A stretch of DNA of 64,000 bases from Clusia tigrina (GCA_920105625.2 OV050030.1:166403315-166467314), one strand, 5' to 3'. Counted from the stretch's first letter, positions 46,201 through 58,313 are shown. The notes: generated by a model not told the origin, from the letters alone. Numbers and translations are program-made.

Positions 46201-46790
46201 AGCCGCTATCTCAGTCCGAGCCTGTGGTCACTAAATATGGTCCCATGGTTATCTGTGCAAGCAGGGAGGCCAATTCGAGGGTTGGCACAAGCCCTTATGG
46301 GGTCAAGTGCTCAGAGCCAGACCAGTGCTAATCGGGAGCTCCACTCAACCGAACCCACACTACCGACCTAACGGTAACAGACGTCGAACGTACTTTTAGG
46401 CCTGCCAAGGTTTTAACGGGACGGGGGCAGCTGCAACCTTAGACTGGAGCCGTTCACACACAAGTTTCACCTTGGTGCTACCCTGACAAAAGGCAGCTAT
46501 GTCCAGAAAATTACAGCTACCAGCCCAGGGCAATCAGAACAGTTACATTGGTCCAAAGAGAAGTCCGGGGACGAAGGGTGGGGGTCGTGCCAATTGGTAC
46601 TACTGAACTCCCGTGCAAGAAAACAGCAGCACCTGTAAGAATGTAGACCATTTAGCTTAACCCAGGTTGCACCGCGTGGAGGCGATCTACAGTTCACCCC
46701 TGTGTAAAGACAAATGCAATTTTTTTACATTGGCTATGGCTATGACGATCGCCATTGAGAATGGCAATTTAAATATATATATTAAATATA
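46201..46790 (-). other. Probable LOA LINE 5' untranslated region
   Basis: G+C is higher than in the surroundings and no coding blocks are seen. It continues upstream of ORF1 to about 46700 and probably holds the element's internal promoter. A (TA)n tract begins at about 46793. Confidence 0.45.
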
Positions 46791-46792
46791 TA

Positions 46793-46795
46793 CGA

Positions 46796-46860
<65 letters not shown>
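46793..46860. repeat. (TA)n microsatellite
   Basis: About 68 bases of alternating T and A lie directly against the Helitron 3' terminus. Helitrons insert at A-T dinucleotides, so a TA tract is a natural target, though expansion after insertion is also possible. Confidence 0.95.
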
Positions 46861-46862
<2 letters not shown>

Positions 46863-47612
46863 AGCTGACCCGGTCCGCGGTGCTGGCCCTAAGCAAACAT
46901 TAGTGTTGTATTACCACACGATTTAAATAGAGCTTTTAACGAAATTTAAGGTCTTTAAATAAAAATCCATGGAATACCTATCATAAATTTTTTCACAGAA
47001 TAACTTACATATTGTGTAGATATGGGCTGAATCAAAAAAGAAACACATGTATTTAAGGCAAATTGGACATTATATTTATTTATTACTTCATCTTAAGGCC
47101 AGCGGATAATCAATGATTTTGTTTTTTTATTTGGTGTAAAAACGTATAAATTTTTTGGCGTGCCAACTCGGGAGCGAGCCACGTTCAACTGGCCGAGTGA
47201 AGCACATGAATTTTCCAAAATTAAGCCAGCAATAGTCAATGATTGGCCTTGTGCTTTGTTTATGGTAATAGCAAAGGCAAGACGCAAAGGGAATTGGAAC
47301 CGCTTGAATTGGAATGGTAATTCGTTGGAAATCATCGGAATTCGTGGAATAAGTACGTCTTCGCCTTTGAATTTGCCACCGATGATTGTTGCCTCGATTA
47401 AATTTGGTGAACAGTTTTTGATGGTCAATGTGGTTCCGTTGCATAACTTTGGTGCGTTTAAGTTGCGAATAAGAATTACCGGTGATCAAACCTTCAATGT
47501 TAGTACATGCGGTGGCATTCCGGGTGGTTCTAATGAATTCAAAAATTCAGTGGGATAATTGACGGCTTGTTCTTCATCCCTTACTGTGTCGATCGATTTG
47601 TATTTGATTATT
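46861..47612 (-). mobile_element. Helitron 3' fragment with terminus
   Basis: The minus strand carries the end of a RepHel helicase. [17 protein letters not shown] lies near 47520-47570, then 47093-47428 has LIEATIIGGKFKGEDVLIPR, LPFQFKRFQFPLRLAFAITI, NKAQGQSL and LNVARSRVGTPKNLYV, the last helicase motifs. After a stop at 47093, about 230 non-coding bases lead to CCGCGGACCGGGTCAGCTGG at 46880-46861, followed by T. This matches Helitron 3' ends (short GC-rich hairpin, then CTRR, insertion before T). The fragment starts at about 47612, where the BEL 5' LTR begins. It supplies the C-terminal part missing from the 11-14.7 kb copy, but differs from it in sequence. Confidence 0.88.
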
Positions 47613-47614
47613 TA

Positions 47615-48077
47615 TGTGCAGGGAGTTGAGCCAGGAGAGCGGTGCGGAGCAGGGGATCTTAGAGCAGGAGCCTATACAGAGCCTATACACAAGAGCAAGT
47701 ATGAGCGGTGCCACAGGTATTCGAGAGCATAGTCACGTTTAGATTATATACGCTGACATTATTTATGTTCACATTGCATTATACATTATATATATACATA
47801 AACGTACCTATTTAAACATACAATTTGCAGGTCCGTTCATGCATATGAGAGCAATTGAGCTAAACGCGCTAGAGCTTGTGCATATTCACTAATTGTATAT
47901 ACATATATACAAGTATCGCATACATGCCGATTTATTGTTGAGCCACATATGTATGTGCATAATTATAAGAGCAATAAAAAGTGGTTTTTCGTATGCTTTT
48001 CCACTTAAAACAATTGTGTTTTTATTTAAGTCGATTTGCAGTAAGTATTGCCATAGTTTCATTGTCGATTGAATACA
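47615..48077 (+). repeat. BEL element C 5' LTR
   Basis: It starts TGTGCAGGGAGTTGAGCC and ends GAATACA, with TG..CA ends. It is closely similar to 38561-39022 and 59975-60436. It differs by scattered substitutions and a few small indels, so the LTRs have diverged since insertion. Confidence 0.85.
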
Positions 48078-48078
48078 T

Positions 48079-48098
48079 TGGTCCATGTCGAGCTGGAT
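48079..48098 (+). promoter_or_regulatory. BEL element C primer-binding site
   Basis: TGGTCCATGTCGAGCTGGAT starts one base after the LTR. Its reverse complement ends ACATGGACCA preceded by a T-loop-like CGATCC, as expected for the 3' end of a tRNA. The exact tRNA was not identified. Confidence 0.65.
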
Positions 48099-48968
48099 CG
48101 TACCAGTGATCTATGCAATACAGCAAGTACGGTGCGATGCATGTAAATATGTACATATATTAAGTAGCGCTATAAGTAATTATGTGCAAAATGAAATTGC
48201 GCCTTTAATTTAGACATTCATTTGAGATGACGTCAGAGCTATGTAAAAGCAGATCGCATATACATGCGTATGTTTGTAGTATTAAGTAGCTATATACCTA
48301 AATTAAGTGCAAAACTTAATTGCGCCTTTATTTTAAGCGTTCCTATGAAATCACACCAGACTCTATGTAAACGCAGATCGTATATGCATGTATGTATGTA
48401 TGTATGTGCGATTGTGTACTGGCAGGGTAGGTAATAGCTATTTCTTTCCTTTGAATTCTTTGATCCGTTGTGCCTGCGGGAAAGAAAAAGAGAGCAAGCG
48501 CAAAGCGCTAGAGGAGCATCAATTGCTGAATGCGCAATACGCATTCGGAACATATAATATGGTATGTGAGCAGAGCGAAGAGAGCACAGGCAGGTACAGA
48601 AAGAAATAGACTAAATTTCAAGAAATAAATAAATTATAGAACAATATAATAATAAGGTAAAATACAGTCCACGGAGTTATAGGAGCAGAGCCAACACTGC
48701 AATGCTAAAAAATAATAAACGAAGAGCGTATGGATGTGCTCAAAGCACATACGATAAATTGGTACAATGCATCGGGCTTGAGCAAATAAAAATTATATTA
48801 TCAGGAAAGCTAAAAGAATTTAGGGGTGAGTGTAATGTGCGCAGCAGACACAGTGCGAGTTTTGTGCAGAGAATATGCGCAGGCAAGCACTAAGCGACGC
48901 AGTATGCTGCGCTATGGCTGCCGCCTTGCTGGCGGCCGACAGTAAGGCGGCGTGTCTGCTGAAAGTTT
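48099..48968 (+). other. BEL element C leader, first part
   Basis: Non-coding. A tandem duplication of about 122 bases occurs at about 48161-48410: the two halves begin TAAGTAGC and both contain the TTGCGCCTTTA and CAGATCG.ATAT blocks. No gene is supported; the short open stretches here run across repeats. Confidence 0.6.
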
Positions 48969-49745
48969 TGTGCAAATGAGCGAATAAACCAATGCAGTTA
49001 TTTGTCTCAAAATTTAAATATGAGCGAGCGAAATTATGTGCAAATGAGCGAATAGACCAGTGCGGTTATTCGTCTCAACATTTAATTATGAACGAGCGAA
49101 AATTATGTGCAAATGAGCGCATAAACCAGTGCGGTTATTCGACTCAAAAATTAAATATGATCGAGCGAAAATTTTGTGCAAATGAGAGAATAGACCAGTG
49201 CGGTTATTCGTCTCAAAATTTAGTTATGAGCGTGCAAAAATTCTGTGCAAATGTGCGAAAATTATGTGCAAATGAGAGAATAGACCAGTGCGGTTATTCG
49301 TCTTAAAATTTAGTTATGAGCGAGCGAAAATTATGTGCAAATGAGCGAAAAAACCAGTGCGGTTATTCGACTCAAAATTTAGTTATGAGTTTTCAAAAAT
49401 TGTGTGCAAATGAGTGAATAAACCACTGCGATTATTCGTTTTAAAATTTAAATATGAGCGAGCGAAAACTATGTGCAAATAGCAATAGACCAGTGCGGTT
49501 ATTCGTCTCAAAATTTAGTTATGAGCGAGCGAAGATTATGTGCAAATGAGCGAATAAACCAATGTGGTTATGCGGCTCAAAAATTATATAAGAGCAAGCA
49601 TTGGTGCAAATAATTGCTTGCTAGTGAGCGAATAAACCAATGTGGTTATGCGGCTCAGGAAATTAAATAAGAGCGTGCTTTAGGGCTGAGCTTGTGACCT
49701 AAGTGGGTAAATAAACCAATGCGGTTATTCGACTCAAAAATTTTA
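48969..49745 (+). repeat. 69-base minisatellite in the BEL leader
   Basis: TGCAAATGAG recurs at 48971, 49039, 49108, 49177, 49246, 49267, 49336, 49405, 49474 and 49541, so the period is 69 bases with one 21-base partial unit. Further diverged units run to about 49745. Each unit contains CCAGTGCGGTTATTCG. Because 69 is a multiple of three, a frame stays open over 48992-49306, giving a 23-residue repeat (core CANERIDQCGYSSQ). A start codon and any role in protein are unproven. Confidence 0.92.
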
Positions 49746-49899
49746 AAGCACAAATAAGCAGTGTTGGCACGGCTGCAGAAGGAACAAGGAGGAAACAGTT
49801 ATTTCTTCTTTCAAAATTAGTTTATTTTACTTCTTTTCAACAACAACAGAGCAACAATAACAGAGCAACACTAACAGAGAAAAACAGAGCAACGACAAG

Positions 49900-50943
49900 A
49901 TGAGCTACGGGCAACACCAGTCTGATTACAAAGCCATCCGAAGAGCAGCAGAGTACGTCATAGCTGACGAGTTTGGGCGACTAGGGTTTGATGAAGCCAA
50001 GATGCGTTTGATTCGTTTGGAGCAACAGTGGGAGCGTTTTTTTCAGCTACATGAGGAGTTAGCATCCCGGGCGAAGCGCGACGAGAGCGCCGATCTAGAC
50101 AGATCGATGGAGCGAACAGAGCGGCGGTACTTCGAAGCGAGCGGTGCTCTGAAGGGTAAAACGGAGCAAGTGGGCACAGCAAGGAGCGCAGAGCAGAGTG
50201 CAAAGGAGCCGATCTCAGTGCAGCTGACCATGTCGTTCCAGCAGCATGACCTCCAGAACACTTAGGGGGAATTTGACGGCAGCGTGATCAAGTGGCACGG
50301 TTTTCGCGATTGGTTCGTCGCTGCGGTGCATAGCAATGAGCAAATAGCGGCCTCTTACAAATTCTCATATTTGAAGAAGTCACTCACCCATAAGGCAGCG
50401 CGCACGTTGGGTGATTGGGAGCTCACTGACAACGGGTACAATGAAGCCTGGGAGCGGCTCAACCAAATATATGACCGCAAGTACCCGGTATGCCTTCCTG
50501 GAGGAGCAGGCCTCTGCTCTACCAGCACGGGAAGCGAGGCGAGCGCATCAATTGGAGCACGGTCGCGATCGAGCAGCGGGCGCAGTACCCAAGAGCAGGG
50601 AGAGAATGGGCCACGGTGTGAGTGCAACAGGAGCAGCACCGATACGAGCAAGCCAAGACAAGCTGTGCGAGATATGCAGCGCAGATCACGCAGTGTCCAG
50701 ACTTCGTGTCACTGAATTTGAGAACTAGGCAAGAGCTTGTTGGCAAACGCAACCTGTGGTACAACTGCCTGAAGAAGGGACATAAGGCGTCGGAGTGCTT
50801 TGCGGGGCCATTTTTACGGTGCCCAGGGGCGCAGAAGCACAATAACGTGCTATATGCAAAAAGGGAGCCACAGCAGCAGGTGTTGGTGGCACAGCAGCCG
50901 GGAGCCGCCGCGACAACAATGCTGAAGGTTAAGAGCGATTGAC
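49900..50943 (+). pseudogene. BEL element C gag, disrupted
   Basis: The start at 49900 (MSYGQHQSDYKAIRRAAEYV) follows a CAA-rich stretch. An N-terminal helical part with RLEQQWERFFQLHEELA is open to 50265, where a TAG stops it just before GEFDGSVIKWHGFRDWFVAA. That block, with YKFSYLKKSLTHKAARTLGD and EAWERLNQIYDRKYP, is the conserved BEL Gag domain. A shift near 50490 changes frame to FLEEQASALPAREARR. The nucleocapsid has KLCEICSADH and WYNCLKKGHKASECF (50755-50800), a CCHC knuckle whose first Cys is now Trp. Gag forms the particle. Here it is broken in at least three places. Confidence 0.88.
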
Positions 50944-51060
50944 GGTACAGCAACCATGTAAAGCGCGCAAGGGTAGCAGAGCCGGGGCGAAGTACCAGCT
51001 TTAAGAGCTTTTTAAACTTTAAATTTAAAAAAAAACATAGTAGAGTTAGGAGTAAATATG
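50944..51060 (+). other. Deleted protease region of BEL element C
   Basis: Only about 115 bases lie between the Gag end and the RT-proximal pol frame, and no aspartic protease motif is seen. BEL/Pao elements normally encode protease here, so I infer an internal deletion. Confidence 0.55.
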
Positions 51061-52723
51061 GTGGCCAGAGCCATTAGGGCGATAATGCCAAATGAGGTGC
51101 AGGGCATTGCCATATATGAGAGCATGTTTGGGCTAGTCATTTTCGGGGCACAACCCTGTGAGAGAGATGAGGGGCATGAAGTGGAGCAAAATTTTATGGA
51201 GACTTATACTAGAGATGAAACAGGGCGTTTTATTGTGACAATTCCAGTGAAAGAGACGGTGCAAGGTTTAGGCACTTCAAGAGCAATAGCATTGCGCAGG
51301 TTTATGTACTTGGAGCGGAAAATAGAGAAAGACTCAGAGCTGAGAGAGCAATACGTAGAGAATATGAGAGATTAGGGCATATGAAGTGCGCTATACAACC
51401 ACCAAGAGTGGACAAACCAGTTTATTATATCCCACATCACTGTGTTACCAAAAAATTTCTGGTGGTTTTTGACGCTAGCTGCCAAACGAATCGTGGCATA
51501 TCTCTGAATCAAGTGCAATGTTTAGGCGATAAGTTACAAAAGGATCTTTACGAAATTGTCATGAGATTTAGGCGTCATAAGATTGCGATATGTGCAATCA
51601 TCAAGAATTTGCAAAGAATCTTTTGGCGAGAGCATAGTGGTGAGCCATTACGAGAATAGTGTTTAACGGTTGTAACATAGGGAATGACTTCCTCTGCTTA
51701 TAATGCTGTGCGAGCTTTAATTCAATGTGCTAGGGAGGCGAAAGATGAATACCCAAGAGCAGCGGACATCATAGAGAGTGACTTCTATATGATGACTGTG
51801 CTACAGGCGCACGATCTGAGCAAGAAGCAATAGTGCTCGCGAAAGAAACAGACACTGTCCTAAAAGGCGGCGGTTTTGAGCTGTGCAAACGGAAGTTGAA
51901 CTCAAAAAGACTACTCAGGGCAATGTAGAGAGAGAAGAAGAGATGTTATTCCCGAGATAAGACGAGATGTCAGTGCTAGGGCTGAAATGGCTGATAGAAG
52001 AAGACAAAAATTCACCCTTGTGGTGAAGACTCCTGCATTGCGAGAGAGCTATTTTGTAATAAGCTCTGGTTATATGGACCGGAGTGGTTACGTAAATCAG
52101 AAATCAGTTGGCCAGCCAACATTTTTGAGCCAGAAAAACCAACTAAAGGGCTTAACGGGCTGGGAGCGTATCACGTGAAATATTCACGCGAGTTTCTGCA
52201 AATATTTATACCGAGCAGGGGCAAGAGCATGGCGCTGATTGACTATGCGCGAAGTCTAGAGAAGAGCATCAACATATTGAGCTACATCATCAGGTTTGTG
52301 CGAAGGGCAAGGCATAGAAAGAGGAGGCGCAGAACTCGGCACAACAACCGAGTAGTGCAAGCGCCAACAGTGGAAGAGAAATGTGAAGCAACGGAATTCC
52401 TGCTTAAGTAGGCGCAGGAGAGCGATTACAGACAAGAGATAGACAAACTAAGAGAGATTAGGCAGGTACAAGAAGGGAGCAAAATTAGTGCGTTGAATCC
52501 AATAATGGACAGCAAGGGCCTATTGAGAGTGGGCGGGCGATTGGGGAGATCAGAAGAAGCCTATGAGATGATGTATCCGGTGATAGTGAAGGATGGTTCT
52601 CGAACAGCATGGCTGATAATGGACCACGCTCATCGTATGACTAAGCATGGTGCTGTGCAAGTGATGATGCAATTTATCAGACAAAAGTTTTGGATTCCAA
52701 AACTACGGAGCCAATTAAGAGCT
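51061..52723 (+). pseudogene. BEL element C pol up to the errantivirus insertion
   Basis: 51061-51375 has QNFMETYTRDETGRFIVTIP and GTSRAIALRRFMYLERKIEK, the start of the RT. 51381-51659 has KPVYYIPHHCVTKKFLVVFD, RGISLNQVQCLGDKLQKDLY and RFRRHKIAICAIIKNLQRIF. There the block with RT motif A is cut out by a deletion of about 45 bases. SSAYNAVRALIQCAREAKDE near 51692-51750 follows. DFYM then MTVLQ near 51780 is the active-site box with one base lost from YMDD. The RNase H part is largely missing. 52175-52411 and 52493-52723 carry LNPIMDSKGLLRVGGRLGRS and FIRQKFWIPKLRSQLRAYV, the run into the integrase. The frame stops at the errantivirus. Confidence 0.9.
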
Positions 52724-53061
52724 TACGTTTGCTGTCGAAGAGTTTATTAAAAAAAACACACAAGAATTAAATTTACATGATTTCTTAATATTTATTAATT
52801 ATATCTGGTGCATTGGCCTACAAGAATATGTTCTTGTTCTCCTAAGTCTTAAATTCATCTAACCTATCTTTCATTTCGTTCTTCTTTTATATTCTTAATT
52901 TATGTCATGATAAAACAATTCCTATTAAATTTGCTGTAGCAGATTTCATGGGAATTGTTTTTATATTCTGATTCTTTCCTATGAAATTTGCCCATGCAAT
53001 ATTTCACAGGAATTGTTTTCTTACATTTTGATTGTTTCCTATGAAATTTGCGCATGCAATA
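52724..53061 (-). repeat. Errantivirus 3' LTR (copy 2)
   Basis: Similar to 58327-58664 over its whole length with about a dozen differences, including CACAGG for CATAGG in one palindrome arm. It lacks the outer 80 bases of the right LTR, so the LTR-env junction has suffered a deletion. Confidence 0.8.
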
Positions 53062-53084
53062 GTAGCATGAGGTTCTGTTGAGTT

Positions 53085-54150
53085 TTATAGCGTCTCAATG
53101 AGAGTATTATTTACTCCAAAGATGAGGATTCCAATTATGCTGCCAATTAGATACTTGTGATTGGATAACTGTATGTAGACTGCATCGATCTCAGTTTGCT
53201 GCTCGAAGTTGTAATGTATTGATTTCATTTGTGATTTGGACTTCTGAATGGAAAACTGGTGTGATGTGGACGTCTTCCCAAAAGGTGCCGATGTCATCTT
53301 CATAGGTTATGTTGTTTATAAAGACTTTAGAATGTTTGTAGTGGATTATTGCTGTTCCTTTGATGGTAGTATTCGCCGCTCTGCATGTAGATTGTAATGT
53401 GGTTTCTTGCCAATGTTTTTCACAACGCATTCCGCTTTCATATTCTTAAAAAGTTGGCCAATACACTTAAATTTTCATGTTTGTTTGTTTTACAATAATA
53501 TATATTTTCTATTTTAGGACATGCTTGTGAGATTTCAAATACATAACTATCATTATAAAATACATATGGTTCTGACTCAATTATTTTAGAATTGTTGATT
53601 GGCAATGGGATTATGTGGTGGTATTGATAATGTATAGGGTCAAAGTTTGGTATGTCAATGTTAAAAATAATTTAAGATTCATTATAATAAGCTTGTAGGT
53701 TTAGCAGCTCGTAGATATATTGAATAGATTTGGTTACTTTCTAAATGTTTAATCCGATCGTTTAAGTTCTGTGCGTCGTATTTGTCCATGTTACCTGTTA
53801 TGAATTTGATGACATGTCCGAGTCCATTTATTTCTTCTCTTTTACTTCTGTTTGGTTTTAAGGTATTTTAATTTTGTTTTTAGTTGTTCAAGTTTTAGCT
53901 TGGTTGTTGTCATCATTGTTTTTACTGAATCGTATCTTTCGAATAATTTAAGTGTTTTAGTCAAGTCATCTATGTTTTCGTGGTACTTTTCTAGGTCAAT
54001 AATATGGAATACTATGGTTGATTACTATGGTTGATTATTCTCCTTGCATACCCTAAGTCTAAAGATAGTATCCCATTATTTATTGTAAGTTCTCGATATT
54101 CAAATAGTTGTCCAGAAGTTAACGTCAATCTAAGGAGAGAGAGATTTTGT
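53085..54150 (-). pseudogene. Errantivirus env remnant (copy 2)
   Basis: No difference from the copy 1 env was noticed; the same two short C-terminal frames (53085-53303, 53191-53430) and the same GLGH...ITGN block near 53790-53836 are present. Disabled by the same stops. Confidence 0.8.
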
Positions 54151-54158
54151 TTTCCGTT

Positions 54159-56528
54159 TCAGCGTATTTTGTGGATTTTTTTATTTCCTTTTGTTATTAT
54201 AGTATGTGAGTTGTTTTTGTGTACCTTATGTTTAGAAAATCTGGCTGTAATTTTATTTCTCCTACATTCTTTCCTAAATACAGTGGTCTCTTCTTGTTTT
54301 GGTTCCGGTTCTTCTCTTGTTTCGTTCAGTTTGTCTATTTTTTTGTGAGTGAGCTTTTCTACTTTTTTCTTAATGGTTGGGTATAGGGTGTAGTGGAAGG
54401 TCTGTAGTTTTTGTAGGTATTCATGTTCTGTATTAAATGTTAAATTCTTGCAAAGTTTATATGGCCTGCCGAAAAATAGTTCGTAGGGTGTCAACTTAGT
54501 TGTGGAGTGAATTGCATTATTATATGTGATGAGGGTTTCGGAAAATATTTCATTGTGTTCGGTTTTAATTTTGTCTTCTTTCCTTTTTGTCAGTATGATC
54601 CTATAAATTTCTGTTAAGGTGGATTGTAATCACTCCACAGGAGCGTTGCTAGAGGTTTGTTTGGAAAGATCCGAAGTGAAGGTTTATATCGAATTGTCTA
54701 CAGAAATCTTTAAATATGTTGCAATTGAATTCGGATCCTTGGTCACAAACAATCTTTGCGACTGGCGTAACATATGGGTTTATCACTCCCGATATTGCCT
54801 TGGGAAAGGACTGCTCCTATAGCGGAATTACTGATGTCAGTTGTCAAATTGAAAGGTTTAGTGAAATCAGGGTATTGTAAGATTGGATCGTTCGTCAGAA
54901 GCTCTTTACATGTTTCGAATGCGTTTACATATTCCTGGCTAAAATTAATCTTACTACCTTTCTTTAAGCAGTTTGTCAATGGTATTCTTATTTTAGCGAA
55001 GTCTCTGAAAAATTTCCTATAGTATCCCAGAAGTCCTAGAAACGATTTTATTTGTTTTGGTGTTTTTGGTATTGGGAATTTTTGTACAGCGCTAATCTTT
55101 CCTGGGTTCGGTTTGATGCCGTCAGTGGACACAATGTGACCGAGAAATTCAATTTCTTTTCTGAGGGATTCCGATTTATCCAACTGGACTTTGAAGTTTG
55201 AGGATCGCAATTTTCCGAATACTGATTTGAGATTTAGAATATGTTCACCGAGGGATGTTGAGAAAACGATGATATCATCCAGATATACTAGGCAGACCTT
55301 TCCTATGAGCTCTTCTAGAACATTGTCCGTTACACGTTGAAAAGTGGAAGGGGCATTTCTCAATCCGAAAGGTATGCGGATATATTCAAAATGACCTCCA
55401 TCAACTGTAAAAGCGGTTTTTTAGACATCTTTTGGATTCATCTCAATTTGATGAAAACCACTAGCAAGATCTAGAGTGGAGAAGTACATGCATTTTCCCA
55501 TTTTGTCCAATATATCTGAAATATTGGGTAATGGATAGCGATCTGCGATAGTTTTCTCGTTAAGCTTCCTATAGACCGCTGGCGTCTCGTTTTTTGGGGA
55601 CAATCCAGACTGGTGCACTCCAAGGCGAGTAGCTAGGTCTAATAATTCCTTGGGAAAGCATTTTGTTAATTTGCATTTTAACTTCTTCTTTATGGACGTG
55701 TGGGTATCTGTAGGATTTTGTGTGGATATCATCTGAGGTTGGTATTGTATGTTTAATTTTGTTAGTGAAGGTCAGATTCTGATTTTCTTTGTAGAATATT
55801 GTTCCATATTGTTTGCAAAGTTTCAGTAAGGCATTCAGTTCTTCTTTATTTAGGTGATTAGTCCGAAGTAGGTCTTTTAGTTCAGCTCCATTACAATCAC
55901 GTTCCGAGTCAACATCCATGGTATGTGTTTCTATGTAGTCTGAGGTGTTGTATTTTTCTACTTTTATTGGTTGTTCGAAAAAAAGTTCCTGCTGGTTGTT
56001 TGATTTATTTACTATCTCCATTCGACTGATCCAATTGCTTGAGTTGTATAGACCTGGAGAAATTTCTAAGTCGCTCAAAATTATTGTCAGTTCGTTATAA
56101 AAAGACCCTTCTTCTAAATCGACTGGAATCGGAATAATTGTTTTTGAAGTGGCTGGAATTAAGTGTCTCTCTGAAGTGGTGTTTGATTTTATTAGGATTG
56201 GAATTATTGTTTTTGGTGTCGTCACGGTTTGCTGTTTTAAATCGATAATTGCCTCTAAATTTTTTAATACGTCAATTCCCAATAAACCATCAAAATAGCA
56301 GTAAAATTTGAAAACTAGAAATTCTAAGTTTCCGACCTCTTTGAATTCTTTAAAAGTGGGAAAAAATGCTTTTTTATCTAGGGTATACTTATGAAGAATT
56401 GTTTTTATTGTGGCGGGTTGACACTCGATGTAATTTTCTGGTGAGACAAATTCAGGGTTGATGAAGGACGAGGTGGCTCCTGTATCTATTAAAAATCTTA
56501 AGGGTCGCCCAAAAGGTGATGAAATCAA
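54159..56528 (-). pseudogene. Errantivirus pol with a private 1067-base deletion (copy 2)
   Basis: The protease and RT frames (55569-56528, 55421-55732) repeat copy 1 with isolated changes (Ile to Phe in the STLDL-preceding residue at about 55484). The third frame, 54743-55363, runs through VYLDDIIVFS and into RNase H, then is cut after CYASR. There the text jumps to sequence that in copy 1 lies 1067 bases further on. TPYELFFGRP remains at 54159-54494. The integrase catalytic core is therefore absent in this copy. Confidence 0.92.
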
Positions 56529-56563
56529 AATGTAGGGTAAAGCACATCCGTGTTTGTTGACGT

Positions 56564-57734
56564 CTATGTATCCGATCGGTTCCTTGAGGCGTATAGGGGA
56601 AAATGTATGGTTTCTTCAATGTTAGAGGTTTCCTGATTATCAGATTCTTCGTGTTGAGCTAGATTTTCTTGATTGATAATATGAAATTCGTTTGGTCTAG
56701 ATGCCCTTGTAAAATTAGTTCTATTGCTTTGGAAGTTAGCATAGCCAGTTTTATTGTCGGGTTCTTGCTTGAGTGGCATAATTGCTTGTCTAGGAGTAAA
56801 GGGTTGATTAAAGTGGTTATTGTTTGGTCTACCGGTACCACTCTGAAATTGCCTATTATAAGGATTAGAGTTATACTGCCTTTTCATTTGATATGGGGTA
56901 ACTTGATTATGGGGTCTATTATTTCTTTGGTATGAATATTGTCTACTATCGTGATATTGATTATTCTGATGGTATGGTTGAAAATCGGTTTTGGTCCGAT
57001 TATATTGCTTGTATGTAGTAATATTTTGTTCTTTGAGGCAAAATGATAAAGTTGTTTGCATATCCTCAGGACGCATAGCTCTTATTATCGCACCCATTTG
57101 GTTCTTTTATCCCGGATAGAAATGTGTTTAGACACATTTCTGTGAAAAGTTCTCTTTTCGATGAGAGTACTTTGTGGCCTTTTTCACCAATAAGAAGAGC
57201 CGCTTGAATTTCAACGATTTCTTTATGAAATTCTTCAATGGGTTTATTAAATTGTTTTATATTATGTAGGTCTCTGATAAGGGTAGTTTCTGTTCTCTTG
57301 TCTGAAAAAGTGTTAGTTAATGTCGTTTTAATACAATTCCAGTCCAATGGTGTAAGATACGTGTTTAAGAAGGCATTTACTGGTCCTTGAATGTTGTTCC
57401 TAATTGCTCTTAGGAGCATATGTCCGTACGGAGTCTGTTCTGTCCCTTTGATTAACATTAAGATTTCTTCCATATTTGTAATGAAATTATACAATTGGCG
57501 TGGGTTGCCATCGTATGGGGGAAGATCTTTGATAATGTCAGGTATTCGTAAGGTATTGAAAATATCTTGTGTATTAATTTGGAACTGTGGTGGTTGGGGT
57601 TGTTGTTGAGTTTGTATGTTTTGGGGTTGTGGGTTTACCATTCCAATTTCTCCTGGAATTGAGTTCAGACATCTATATTTTTTGCTTGTACTTAGTTTTG
57701 ACAGTGCTAAAGTTTTAGCTTTTCTTTTGAACAT
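56564..57734 (-). pseudogene. Errantivirus gag, frameshifted (copy 2)
   Basis: Same two frames as copy 1 (57066-57734 and 56564-57097), with the same single-base shift at the join. The encoded residues are the same throughout both open stretches. Confidence 0.9.
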
Positions 57735-58313
57735 AAATTTTTTTTGTATGGGATTTTAAGAATAATTTACAATTTGTTCGTTTCAATTGAGTAATAACAA
57801 ATATTATTGACAATGGTTTACAATATAAAATAAGTTTATATAAAAAAATTTTGTATTTTTCAGAATTTTTGAAATTTAGGTGGTAAATATAATTAACTCA
57901 CAAGCAGTGTCCTATTATGATCTTCATTGAGAAATAGTGTGCAATTCTGTGTTTGTGGTTCTTTCGACAGTCAACCAAGATATTTGTTTGAGAGCTGGTT
58001 CTGGCGGTAAATGGATTGAAATCCAACGACGATTCCAGGATGTTCGCTCCAATAACTAGAATTCACTTGATATGCAGTCAAGGAATCCTGTATTGATTTT
58101 AATTATTTTATCTAATTAAATTTTTTTTTTTTATGTTTAATTAGAATTCACTTGATATGCAGTCAAGGAATCCTGTATTATTTTTAATAATTGTATTTTT
58201 AAATATTATTTTTTTTTGTATATGTCTGTATATATTTTGGTTTAAGAATATTTTACTTCACACGGGTAGAGTATTTTTAAAACACAACTGAAAAACCGTC
58301 GCCGCCAACCGTA

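Noticed and set aside
46667..46903. Open frames rich in Ile-Tyr on both strands
   Set aside because: They are translations of the TA microsatellite.
48969..49745. Regular repeats that could be taken for a CRISPR array
   Set aside because: Units are 69-base tandem copies without distinct spacers, inside a eukaryotic LTR element; a minisatellite is the right reading.
52720..52760. BEL integrase apparently continuing as A-Y-V-C-C-R-R-V past the errantivirus border
   Set aside because: The same bases are part of the right LTR next to the primer-binding site, so the match to BEL residues is most likely chance, though the exact border remains uncertain.
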